Positions 25,596 through 36,360 of a stretch of 64,000 bases of DNA are shown one piece after another; position 1 is the first letter of the stretch; each line of letters begins with the position of its first letter. The notes below the pieces were generated by a model. That model was not told the origin of the DNA and ran no database searches. It saw only the letters and a list, made by a program, of their open reading frames with translations. Origin of the DNA: Cylicocyclus nassatus (Eukaryota > Nematoda > Chromadorea > Rhabditida > Strongylidae); contig CATQJL010000223.1 in assembly GCA_958299035.1 (NCBI GenBank), forward strand, positions 47,604,162-47,668,161. Direction: 5' to 3'. The translations under genes were made by a program, and so were the position numbers.

Positions 25596-25775
25596 ATGGC
25601 CCTCCTTGCTGCTCGACCATTCTTGGCTGCGGCTCGAGCCGAGAAGGACGTTTGTATTGATGATATTAATGACGATGGTGACAAGAAAACCAGAACGCAA
25701 TCTATAGAAGGAAAACCTCGCAAAGATTTCCTGCATGTGAAGCATTCCTTTTCAAAGTCATGTAGAATACAATAA
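25596..25775 (+). CDS. Small ORF, 59 codons, presequence-like start
   Basis: ATG at 25596 opens 59 codons to TAA at 25773-25775. The first ~17 residues (MALLAARPFLAAARAEK) are Ala/Arg-rich and lack acids, like a mitochondrial targeting peptide. They are followed by an acidic stretch (DVCIDDINDDGDKK) and a basic tail. The composition is unlike neighbouring AT-rich DNA. No Kozak-like strength or splice partner is evident, and the minus strand is open through the same region. It could be a first exon. Family unknown. Confidence 0.3.
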   Translation: MALLAARPFLAAARAEKDVCIDDINDDGDKKTRTQSIEGKPRKDFLHVKHSFSKSCRIQ

Positions 25776-25872
25776 CCAACTGTTTTTTTTTCTTTGTATT
25801 GCATTCAGTTCGGGTATTGCTGTACGTGCAAGTTTTCTGATAAATCCATTGATATATTGATGTGATGTGATT

Positions 25873-25878
25873 GCTTTA
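25873..25878 (-). terminator. Candidate poly(A) signal for the 26131-28218 gene
   Basis: AATAAA on the minus strand lies about 255 bases past the stop codon of the eight-exon minus-strand gene. It is the first clear canonical signal downstream. Assignment is by position only. Confidence 0.35.
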
Positions 25879-26130
25879 TTAGTATATTTACAACTCATAT
25901 CAAAATAGAGGTGCGTACAGTAACTTAAAAAGGCGGGGAAAACAGCAAGTTAGGAGTAAAGGCACAATAGCAACAAATAGATTGATATAGACAGCCAAAA
26001 CTGCAAATATATACAAATAACAACAATCAAATTATCTGCGAGATTTTTCTAATCCCTGATCTCTGGTTCTCTGTATTTACATGTGGGCAACTGCCATCGA
26101 AGAGAAGTTCTGACATGGAGGAGCAAGCTG

Positions 26131-28218
26131 TTATGAACTGCCAAGGCCAATGATCTTGCACAGATGTTTGTCATGACGGAAATTTTCGAAACATCTAAGG
26201 ACCACTTTTCTGGCTATGGATTTTAAAGAAGGGACACCGCTGAAAAGACATAAATTGAGCTGTAGACGATTTATATCGAAAAAGCCCCGCGTGATTATGT
26301 TACCAGAATTTTTTTTTTGTGCGAGAGCTATAATTCTGCTTACCATCTGTTCATCACAGCAAATGAAACATAGTCCTCTTGAAAGTGTCCTTCAGGATGC
26401 TTCTCCACATTCAAAACAAGAGCATTGCCATCTTTCCTCACGTCCACAAGGAACATTGTGTCTGCGATAGGATACTCCAGCTCGTGCCATCTGTAATTTT
26501 GGTATATGAGCCCCGCCATTTTGTAACAGATTCTCACCCCTCATCATCCTTAACGTAAATTTTCACAGTATTCTCCATGGCTTTTTCTGTTGTCACCCAG
26601 AGTTTCCCACTTCGATGCACTGTTCGAACTAGGCAAACAGGATGATTCGGATCATCAAAGAAAGAGTCTGGATGATCTTCTGCTGGGGAGACCCATGAAA
26701 CCTGAAGAAGCATTTTGATGGCCTTTGCTTTCACCCAGTCCAACGAAGCGAGCAGTACCTCAGCAGTGTCGAGGTTTGCAGAAACAATGAGACCGGAAAA
26801 CTCGTCCTCTTCAAACTCATCAGCCACAGAGTGAAAGCAGTAGAGCATTCGACCTTCTTGCCAAGGTTCACTGCGCGACCATGGACCGCTATCGCATTCT
26901 ATGTCTAATTTTGTCTAATTACTTCTTTATAACCCAAGATCGTGGAATGAATTATTCAGATTGTCAAACAAGGAAGATATTAGTACAAAAGCTTTTCTTA
27001 AAAAGAATGCATCCTGCAAGATCGCCTCCTTCATGCTCTATTTCTGAAAAAGAAGTGCTTTCTCATCATCCTTAACTTTATGCTAGTTAATGCTTTTATT
27101 AATTTTCGTGGCAGGTACAGTTCTAGCCTAGCACCATCCTAGAGGATGTGAAGTTAAGTGATACTCGACATACATTTCAATGCCCCAAAGATACAATACC
27201 TGTTTTCTTGACATTGCATTTCACATCCATCTCAATCACACTTATTCCTCCTTCGTAAGGAATCACCATCGTCACGCCCTTTGCACTCCTATAAATAACG
27301 AATTCACTCTTATTCGCCGTAACATATGGAAGTAAATACCTTGTGCTGAATCCAAAACTTCCTCTATGGATACCAGTTGCGCTCGGAGATTTTCCTAGTG
27401 TGAGCTGGGATTGTCCTATGTCGATTTTGTGATGCTCATGATCGATGGTGACCGCATGGAACTGAAATATTATCTATTTATTTATTCATTTAACTATGAA
27501 GTCGATATGTCGATAACAATGTCTGATCAAAAATTTTAATTAAAAATAATAATTAATTGTGGAAATTTAACTGCAACTACTGAAGGATGAGATAGCGATT
27601 ATCCGAGGACTAAAGTTACTCGCTCACTGCTGGGACTGTTTTGCTTACTCTTCGAACTGTCTTACTTACTGATATATCTGCTCCATCGTCCATGACGGCT
27701 ATTCCTTTACCATCGCATGTCTCATAGAATTCCGCAAGGTCTGGGGTTGTAGAGCTCTTATAATAACTAAAAAGCATTGAAAGCTGTTCTAAAAGTTTGG
27801 TGGCTCCGTTGGAAACAATATGGCTTATGTGCAACCTGCGAGTTCCACTCCAGAGATCGAATACGAGTAGTTTATTTTGCAAAATAAATGGGGAGAATCC
27901 AGTTTGTTTTTCTACAATACAGTACACATACCGATCACCAGTAGACATAAACCTCCAGTTAAGATCGGTTTGTTCTAAATATGCACTAAAGAAGTGATTT
28001 TTTAAGGTTACAACTATGAACTTACCTCCAAATTCAGAAGGATCACATTTTCTCGAAGAATGTGGATATATGTATTGAATCCACATCTCCAATACAAAGA
28101 TAGCTATGAAATAGAAAAGACAGCACTATGTAACAGCAAAATCAAGCAAATGTTTGCCGTTTGACCCACAAACCTCGTCATAGCCGAAGAGATCTGTGAA
28201 TTTTTGCCTCCGGTGCAT
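26131..28218 (-). CDS. Propeller-like protein with SOCS-box-like C-terminus (possible frameshift)
   Basis: Eight exons on the minus strand: 28218-28174, 28103-28026, 27974-27670, 27461-27340, 27288-27200, 26898-26538, 26490-26344 and 26239-26131 (stop TAA). Every junction from exon 3 on is GT-AG with matching phase. About 420 residues. Exons 2-5 read as short beta-strands with turns (TYIHILRENVILLNLE, KLLVFDLWSGTRRLHIS, IPYEGGISVIEMDV), as in beta-propellers. Exon 6 is acidic with long strands. Exon 8 (PSLKSIARKVVLRC) resembles a BC/SOCS box, which recruits Elongin BC and a cullin, so a ubiquitin-ligase adaptor is a reasonable guess. Exons 2 and 3 do not join in phase with the strong donor at 28025. 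A weak donor four bases on (GTTCAT) restores it; otherwise the gene is frameshifted. I do not recognise the family by name. Confidence 0.62.
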
Positions 28219-30610
28219 CTCAGCCACTTAAAGTGAGGTCACTCCTTCAAATTGATAAATGAATGATATCAGCAAGTAACGCTGATGTATATCCAGTGAG
28301 GTTTTTGGTCTCAAACATGAAGTCAGGCGGGATTTGACTCTGCACTTCTTTTTACAAAATTTCTTTTCAACGTGGGTCTTCCTGCAAGATAACCTTTTTT
28401 CTAGAAAGGGCTGCGAATGAACAAATCTGCTCAACATTATTTTTTCAGCGGTTGAATTGAAAAAATTATTAATAGTCGCCATGAGATTTATCGAACACAA
28501 TTCAATTATGTGCCTTGAAGCTAATTTTGAATCACTAAACTGGATGTTGTAGCTGCCATTGAGCCCAAAAGCCCTAAACAGCCTCATTACCAAAAACAAA
28601 ATAATTTAGATATTTTTCTTCTAATCTTCTGATACTGAGCTTTGATCGTGATTCGTGTGTCCGATACTGCGCAAATATTTCTATTCAACAAAAAATGTAG
28701 AGCCAAATCTTCACCTCCAGTTCGCAAATTCAGACTCAGGAAAGACTTGCAAAAGACTGGGAACAAATTAGAAATGAGGCGTATTTGACTTTTATCATTA
28801 ATGATCCAAAAAATTTCATTCGCAGATAAAAAATGTCATTCGCAGATAGTCTGGAAAGCAAAAAAGTTATTAGGTGTGACTAAGGCTTGCATTTTTTCGA
28901 AATTTCTATGCTGCACTTCTTGAAGATACCCCGATGAATTTTAGCATGCGCGTTGGCATCTTTAACTAGAAATTATCGCTTTGAAGTCTACCGTTTTTTA
29001 AAGCTGATTGTTTCGCTCATCAAATAAGGCCCAAAGATGTGATTTATGCTTCATAAAATCTTAACATCGGGATCAAATTTAGGGTATTCCCTTTGGTGTT
29101 CAGTGAGTGCCAAATGTCAAAACCTTGATTTTTCGGCTCGATCAGAGAAACAACAAAGGATTTGGTACGTTCATGGCAGAACCCTTGTGTATGTCAAGAG
29201 CCGCGATTTTCATTGCCAGATGGGCAACAATTAGCACATAAGAGGAAGTTGTAACATTTTAAAAATATCTGAATTTTAGAAGCACATTAAAATCAGTTGC
29301 AAACAGCAATTTTGAGGGTCAAAAACCATGAAAATACATTTAAGAACAATTGTAAATTCGTTCCGTTTCCCAGCAGAGGCCACCAAACTCAGCAAGTGGT
29401 AGCCTTAGACAGGCAATAGGTCAACACATATTATCTGGTACTTTTTGAAGACTCGAATAACCTAAATTGGAGTTTTGACTTGATGACTGCCGCAGAAATT
29501 GCGCCTCTTGACCACCGTCCCCACCTCGTTTGCTATACGCATACATGGTATAAATATTCTACCAAAAATGAGCTGGCAAATCTTAGTTTGTGTCTTAGTC
29601 TTAGTTAGCTATGATTTGTGGTGATTACGCTCCAACTAGCAGTAAATCACGTGCCTGCGCAAGCGAGAATTTTCCTACAATTGTTCAGCCGAATTTGATG
29701 TTTTATTTCCAAAATTGTAACCGTGCTTACAATTTTCAGCTGTTTTTAACAGCTCCATCAGCGAAGCCATGTGCACGATACTGTTGACCAGCGCAGGAAG
29801 ACAGCAAGAAAAAAATCTCGCTGAATTCGTGATTCCAGGCGAGTGAGGCGCCTGTGTTTGTATAATGTAGCACAGCCTTGCTAGAGTCCACAGTGATTCA
29901 AAGCTAGTAAGAAACCGACATCTTAAAAAATAATTAGTAGCAACGAAAACACTCATTCTTTATTATTATTTGTAAAAACAATGCTTTTTGGCACGCTAAA
30001 CTGCTGTCTTCAAGCTTGTATGCAATTGGTTCGGAATTTAGAGCATTTTGATTTGTTAGTGAAGTACTCAATTGGCTCTTCCTTGTGACTCAATTAGGCT
30101 GGAATTATCTTCGAGTACCGTAAAACAGAAGTTTTCAATTCTATATGCCATCAACAATTATCTTATGTATGGAGGTCCCGACTCCATCTGCATTCATTGA
30201 TATTCAGAAGTTCACGAGTTCTATCGTTTTTTCATTTTCTATTATATTTCAAATTTATTCGTATTTTATACATTATATAAATTTCTGAAAAGCAGCAGAT
30301 AGGCAGAGCTTAGACTTTATGCTGAACTGATAGATAACTTGTTTTCAATCTTAAACAAATGATTCGCGAATTTTTTGGAGCGTGGCTGTAGGTGCGCCTC
30401 CTTTTTTGGAAAGATTTTCAAAGGCAAGAAATTCTAAGAACACTCCAAATTTTGAATGAGCGAGCGTGGCTAAAGCTATGCCCACTTTTATGTTCTTTTT
30501 CAAAACTTGTATAACTGACTCAGTAATTACTTGAGCACTAAACCTGAATTCAAATGTTTGCCTTTCTCGAAATGGAAAAAAAATTTGCGATTCCATGCGA
30601 AATATTATAG
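28219..30610. other. Intergenic between two divergent genes, no gene supported
   Basis: Lies upstream of both the minus-strand propeller-like gene and the plus-strand gene at 30621. The open stretches at 28228-28599 (minus) and 29675-29956 (minus) lack convincing splice partners; the latter overlaps an AATAAA. The 2.4-kb gap presumably holds promoters, but I cannot point to elements. Confidence 0.3.
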
Positions 30611-30620
30611 CCTGTAAGTG

Positions 30621-31828
30621 ATGTTTGGACTACTGAAAGAAATTTGTACAGATTTTGAGTTAACTAGCGGCGCTCTTTTCTTTGAACGCAGGGCGCACTT
30701 AACCCTTCGAGCATCTTTCGTATCTGTTTCTGACTTACGTAGAATACAAATACCCAATTTTCTCGAGCAATGTCGCATTACGAATCAAAATCAGAATTTC
30801 GCATCGTTGTCATCAAGATGCTTCATTTGGAACCAGGAGAGCAAAATGCATGACGCAGAACGAGAAAAAAGAGCAGAATGTGTTGGAAAACCGTCATGTA
30901 ACTTCTCGCCGAATCTTTGTGCAGCTCTCTGCTTACTCAAGATGGTTTGCCAAGGTATGATTCCGCAATTAGTTATAATCACAATCACAGACGCAATAAC
31001 CGGCACACGATGGAATTCATCTTGTACGGTGAAGGAGGTGAAATGGTTATCTTTTGAGCAATATTGCTGATGTAGGTGTCATATGTTTCAGCGAAGATTT
31101 GCGGTACGCTTCGACGTTTCTCCCAGTCTATTCGCTTGCCAGCAGTACTCCAACAACATGTCAGCCTTGGATACACAAATTGATAAATCAGATATTTTAC
31201 CCGAGTCTGTTTATTATTTTCTTCAGGTTTTCCTTCTACTTTTTGACAAATTGGCATCCCATAATAAGTTGGACACTTTTTTTCAAGAAGTGGTATTGAC
31301 AGAAAGTTAATGAAGCTGCTGTTCACAACGAGGTCGAACTTGCAAGTGTTGAAGACCAGTTATCATTAAGGTAATGTTATTGATGTCTTTATATGTGTAG
31401 CACTGGGTTGGAAGAAACGCCGCGTATTCTAAACTTCAGTGACAGGCGAAATGGGCGCCAATGGAAAACTTTCCGTTTCCGGAAATTATGATGGAGCAAA
31501 CGTAACGGTGATTACTTCACAAAACTTGAAATACGATTCAATTATGTAACTCCAGGGTAACGGAAAACGAACAAAAAGTTCCACAAGAGATGGTAATATC
31601 ACAGAAACTATCCGATGCGTTGGACCATGCATTTTCACTGAAGATGTGGCACTGTCAACTGAATTTGCATCCAGAGAGAAGGTTTCTCTGTTGTTTTTGC
31701 AATTTAGCAAAAATAAAATTGTTTTTCTCTTGCTTCCATTCTTATGGTCGCATGCCATCGCATTTCGCTTCAGGGGGGACTTCGTTTTTAGAAACACTAG
31801 ACCCCGACCCGTGCCCTGTTGCAGCTAG
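30621..31828 (+). CDS. Five-exon gene of unknown function
   Basis: Proposed exons are 30621-31037, 31092-31226, 31303-31370, 31556-31681 and 31774-31828 (TAG). All joins are GT-AG and in phase, giving ~266 residues. The first exon is one long open frame from an ATG ten bases after a TATTATAG acceptor, but may hide an internal intron. It includes a Cys-rich part (ECVGKPSCNFSPNLCAALC). Exons 2-4 encode a charged, helix-prone region (ESVYYFLQ, then KVNEAAVHNEVELASVEDQ, then QEMVISQKLSDALDHAF), and the last exon is basic and ends PVPCCS. The final Cys pair is reminiscent of lipidated tails, though not a standard CAAX box. The opposite strand has a 113-codon ORF at 30985-31326 that I treat as a shadow. 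I recognise no family. Confidence 0.5.
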
Positions 31829-32217
31829 ATAGATAAATTGTCGGTCGTCATGTCAACCCCCCCCCCCCCTCCCCCGGCCCGTCCATGTTTGACTTCAAAT
31901 ATCCTTCAAGCTGGACATAACTCATTTCTTCACTTAATTTTGCATTTCCCCATTTCCCCATGCTTGGATACTCTCCATTGAATTTTAGTAATACATCATC
32001 GGTTAATCATAGTCATCATACCACTGATTTTCAGTCACCTGCTCTTTTTCACTGCGTTGAGGCTAGGCATTTCCCTTTGATTCTTGCAAAATTCGTTTCC
32101 TGTAATCAACTCAACATGCATGGCCGATATTTTATCTAAACAATAACGCTGATAAAATCAAGCTATAATTCACCTTAATTCTTCATACTTCTTATGCATA
32201 CGGCTTGACATATTATA
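31829..32217. other. Intergenic with C13 tract
   Basis: Begins with a C-run (31857-31869) directly after the stop of the preceding gene and runs to the MITE at 32218. No gene seen. Confidence 0.4.
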
Positions 32218-32899
32218 CAGAGTGTCCCAAAAAGATGTGCACACCGTTTGATCGTTAATAACTCTCTTGCTTTCATGTCTTTTGCCGAGCTTGCTTGAAG
32301 TATCATTTTGTAGAGCGAGGATAAACTTAGATTTACAGTATTAAGCGAAACTCCAATTTCTTTTTGCTACTGTAGGATTACGGTATAAAACTTTCAGCAT
32401 ACAGCATCACTGTGGGATAAGCCTTTTGATGAAATAATTTCAAAAAAATCTAAAAAATTGTGTAGCAAGGTTTTCAGTTGTGCTGATTTCACTACATAAC
32501 TTTCCATCAGTTTTTCGAGCTTTCTTGATGGCGTATTCACATTTCTGCTGAACACTGGAAAATCAGTTGTTACCCTAAATCTGAATTAACTCATGAAAAA
32601 ACATTGTACTGACGTGCAGTTTTCATATTTAGAATCAGCGACTATGATTAACCCAGTTCAAGAGTTTCTGGCTTATTTGGCTTTTTTCTCAGGCAAAATA
32701 CAGCTTTCCATTGCTGAAAATCCTCCTCGAAATTCCTACCGTAATTCTACAGTAACGAAAAGCGGCTGGTAAGTCCCTCCATAGTGTAAATCTAAGTTTA
32801 TCCTCGCCCTACAGAATGGTAATCAAGCTTAGCAAAAGACATGAAAGCAAGAAAGTTATTAACAATCAAACAGTGTGCGCATCTTTTTGGAACACCCTG
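32218..32899. mobile_element. Foldback Tc1/mariner-like MITE, 682 bp, copy B
   Basis: Ends CAGAGTGTCCCAAAAAGATG and the inverse of CAGGGTGTTCCAAAAAGATG, flanked by TA (32216-32217 and 32900-32901). The internal order of blocks matches copy A at 13000-13677 (ttgatcgttaataact, gcttgaggca-like and tcctacagta blocks) with many substitutions, so the two are old members of one family. Confidence 0.87.
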
Positions 32900-33869
32900 T
32901 ATAACGGCCATACCAACCAAATTACTAAGCTACGTTTTGACTAAATCAAATCTCTTTCAGTTGTAAGCACATACTATTCTTTCAATGTAATCTCAATAGC
33001 TGTTTTGTGTTCGAGTTTTCCTACATTTGTGCAACGCTTGATATACTTTCACGCTTCGACAGTACTTCCTGCAGTGATTCCCTTGTGGTATCGGTACATA
33101 TCAATGTCACATTTGATTTTGGGTTTTGATGCTTGTTCCCACATGGCTTTCACCTGGCATACCTCCGACAGTCTAGAGATAGGCCTCAAAAGTAAGTTCG
33201 AACATCTGCCCCGATAAAAAATGAAGGTTGTTTATAAATCTGAGAGAAAAAGACGCAAAACGATTAGCAGCAGAATGAACTCTTGAAAGCCAGACAAACT
33301 CTATAATGAGTCTGAAATCTTTCATTTCCCAGCATTTTGAATTGCAAAATTTCACTCTAAGCAATTCATGACACAGGGGAAAGGAGAAGCAGCTAATTTC
33401 TTTTTTGTGATTGCTTGAAAGGTGGTAATTATCGAGAAGAAGATGAATCAAGGCATTAGTCATGAGAACGCAAAGTTTTGTTTTTACTACGTCAAAGCCA
33501 ATCTGCGCGTCTTAGTTTACTCCCTTCTCGTAGTTTCTGTTTGTGACGACGTTGTCAGCTTTGTTCTAATCATGGTTCCTGAGAAAGATGGAAGAGCGAG
33601 CGTACAAGAAACGTTTGCTCGGACTCCAATTAACAGCAGTTGAAGAAGTAAGTTCCGTGACGTAGTCTACACTATAGAGTGAAGGAAGATCTATCGGAAG
33701 CATGCAAAAACTGCGATAAAAGGACTAAACTAAAGACTAAAAAGATGAAAACAAGAGATTTTCAAAAACTGGTTTTTGCCAGAATTTCATTCAAGTAAGA
33801 AAATGGAGTTTTAGGAATACGGAAAAAGGGTATCAGAGTCAGATTACCATGCCCCTCGTTTGGAGTAGC
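32900..33869. other. Intergenic, no gene supported
   Basis: Short ORFs at 33005-33217 and 33422-33643 show no recognisable motif. The second could hide an exon after an aaag acceptor at about 33420, but no partner was found. Confidence 0.3.
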
Positions 33870-34140
33870 GATGAACGAGCAGTGCGTGGAGGCGCACACA
33901 AGAAGAGGAGACAGATCAGAACTGAAGGGAGACATTTGGCTCTAGTCGTAGATCTTGCGGGTTCTCAACGAATGCGTGTTATATTACATATCCCTCTGAT
34001 CGTCATGAAACGACTAGGATCAACGACAATGTAATAAACATTGGAAATCACTCCTTGACGAGATAAGCCAGGATTTTCGTGCGCAAGTCGCTGCATGAGA
34101 CTCAAGCGCAGTTTCTTGTTTGTTGAACTCCAGCAGCTTT
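33870..34140. repeat. Dispersed repeat, member 1 (related to 47285-47530)
   Basis: Shares ordered blocks with 47285-47530: 'gagcag.g.ggag.c', 'ga..tctccgcaaggtctcaacgaa'-type, 'ctgatcgtcatga.acgac', 'gaaatcact', 'ttaacgaga' and 'tttcgtgcgc'. Same orientation and clearly diverged. No coding capacity is conserved. Type unknown. Confidence 0.6.
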
Positions 34141-34369
34141 TTTGAACTTTTGAAACTAACTGTAATCTGAGAGGGGGGTTAGCTGAGAACTGGCACCTTG
34201 AATTTCGTAGAAATCCTACCAAAAACCTCGTGCTTAGCACAAGAGAGGCTGGTCTCGAAATTTTTGAAAATTACTTATATGGGTTACAAAAATGCGCAAG
34301 TGACTTGCTTAATCTTGTAAACAATTAAAATGATTTTTAAAATTTTTTAAAAATACAAGTTAGCCTTAT

Positions 34370-34536
34370 AAAATTTTTTTTTCGGGGGGCATGTTTAGGG
34401 GTTGGGCACCCGCAGAAATTTTAAGAGGCACCCCAAAAAATTTTTTTGGAGTGCGTGGCTAACGCTACGTACCTTCATTATAAAATTGTTTTTGCCGCCC
34501 CCCCCCCCCCCGGTCCAAAATCCTGCGACCGCCACT
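34370..34536. mobile_element. hAT-like remnant with C-run
   Basis: The right end reads as the inverse of AGTGGCGGTC followed inward by a C14 tract (34498-34511) and the 'ggagtgcgtggctaacgc' block shared with 55062-55260 and 1-316. The left boundary is not resolved. Confidence 0.45.
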
Positions 34537-34879
34537 CTCATTCTATTTCAAATCATTATGGCTTTGAAACTTGCTCTAATTATTTTGTTTCTTCATTCAA
34601 GCTACTGAATCTTTCCTTGCTAGATACCAGGCACGATATGCATTTATTGATTTCGGCATTACTTCTGTATCGTCTCTTCCTTTTTGACCTGCCTTCTTGC
34701 CAATCATGGTATTGAGTTGTTCTTAAACATGCATCATGGTTTTTGCCTGCGGCTATCCTATGTTTACCAGAGTATGCTCCACTCTTAGATATCGATAATG
34801 GTTTATTGACCCTAAAATCGATATTCGTTCAATTTTTAAAAATCTCTTACAATCATTTTCCTCACTAACTATATCGCTT

Positions 34880-36360
34880 TCTGTGATCAACGTTAAGCCC
34901 ATCTGCCTTGCTACTACTTTCATTGTTCGCTCAAAAAAGATAGAAGGAGCCATGAGATCTGGACCAAATTTGGCAGACAATGAATGGGGTGGGAGGTGTG
35001 TTAATAAGCCATTTGTTCGGGGTCCACCGTTTAAATCTATCGATTTATTGATTTTTGCAGTTTTTGCCTTGAAAATTTTGTATTTTCGCCCAAAAAGGAT
35101 AGAAAGAGTTATGGAATCTGAATCTGATTTGGCAGACATAATGTATAGGGTGGGGCGTGTGTTGATGCGGCTTTTGTTCGGGATACACGGGTAACCCCAA
35201 TGATCTATTGATTTTTTCAATTTTTGCCTATCATATTTTTCCGCCCTGAATAATATAATAAGTTTTACTCATTCTAAAGACATGTCTTCTGAACAGCGTT
35301 TCTATCGTTTTTATTGAGATTCGGTTTCAGAGGAAAATGTCTTATTGGCAACTTTGATCCACTATCACCAGATACTCAGATAACCGCCGGGGGCAGGCGG
35401 CCATGCTAGTTTTGAGCAGGCGCGCACCGGAAAAATAGTTTGCTGATTTCTTGCGGTCCGCTTGCAGAAATTGGAATAATTTTAGCGAAATTTTAGACGA
35501 ATGCTTGGAGAACAATCGCGGTTTCCTTATAGATTAGTTGCGGCGCAGTGGCCGCATTCTCGCAGACTTTCCGCGAGATTATGCAAGATTTTCGGGGGCC
35601 GCACGGTCCTTTGTGGAGGACCGCGCAGCCCCCAGGTACTTTCCGCTGAGAGAAAGTACCTCAAACTTGAGTAATTAAACCAACGGTGACATCTCTGCCA
35701 CACAGAGTCTTACCTGTGCTCGACGTACGCCCGAAAATGTCGTAAAAAGAGTCCGAGCGCTTGCTGAAAGTTTGACTAGCGCTCGCTAAAAGAAATTATT
35801 TGCCGAGCGCTTGTAAAAAATGCTGTATTGTTGCCCGCTGGCAGAATATGCGACCGTAAAGGAAGTGCCGCCCGCTGAAAGTTTGGCCACGCCCCAAAAT
35901 TCTGCTGACCGCCTGCAGAAAAGCGCGAGTTTGCGGACCGCCTGCCCCCGGCGATTATCTGAGTAGGTAAACAAGGGGGTATAGCACATTTCATACGCTT
36001 TTGAATGATGCGAGGCGTGGGTTTATAAGTTATTTTGTTCAAAACACACCGATTGCTTCTACAGATTTATTGATTTTTTGCAGTTTTTGCTCAAAAATTT
36101 TTTGCTGCTCCAAAATGTTTGAAAAAATTATGAGGTTTGAACCGAACTTTGCAAACATGAACTTCGTGGGGACGAGTGTTACTAAGCTTGTATCAAAAAT
36201 AATCTATTGTCGTTTTTGATTCACTGACTTCCGGCGTTCTTTGCTTAACCATTTGTTATGACTGACCCAGAATGCTAGAAAAAAATTATGATATCTGAAT
36301 CAAACTTCGCATGCAATTTCTGAACGGGTCCTTTGTTGGTAAGCTATTTCCACTATAGGC
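34880..36360. repeat. Tandem array of ~155-bp units, split by a TIR element
   Basis: At least four diverged units are visible. Anchor phrases such as 'agatagaaggagccatgagatctggaccaaatttggcag' recur at about 34945, 35097, 36115 and 36270, each followed by a '...tctatcgatttattgattttttgcagtttttgc'-like segment. The array continues after the 35375-35963 element, so the element inserted into it. The 'gaccaaatttggcaNACA' phrase also occurs in the Helitron at 44217-45041, suggesting a Helitron-derived array. A long minus-strand ORF (34753-35220) is a by-product. Confidence 0.6.
35375..35963. mobile_element. GC-rich TIR element flanked by TA, 589 bp
   Basis: Inverted ends CTCAGATAAYCGCCGGGGGC extend about 26 bp and are flanked by TA. 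The interior is far richer in GC than its surroundings. Near the centre lie two strong hairpins: gggggccgc...gcggccccc-type at about 35594-35632 and ggtactttc/gaaagtacc at about 35634-35660. Both flanks of the interior contain degenerate copies of a short phrase like CCGCTTGCAGAAA or CCGCTGAAAGTTTGG. There is no ORF. Family unknown. Confidence 0.8.

Noticed and set aside
30985..31326. 113-codon minus-strand ORF
   Set aside because: The plus strand carries in-phase exons with good splice sites across the same bases, so this is a shadow.
34753..35220. 155-codon ORF on the minus strand
   Set aside because: It runs through a diverged tandem repeat whose units read similarly; the product is repeat translation.
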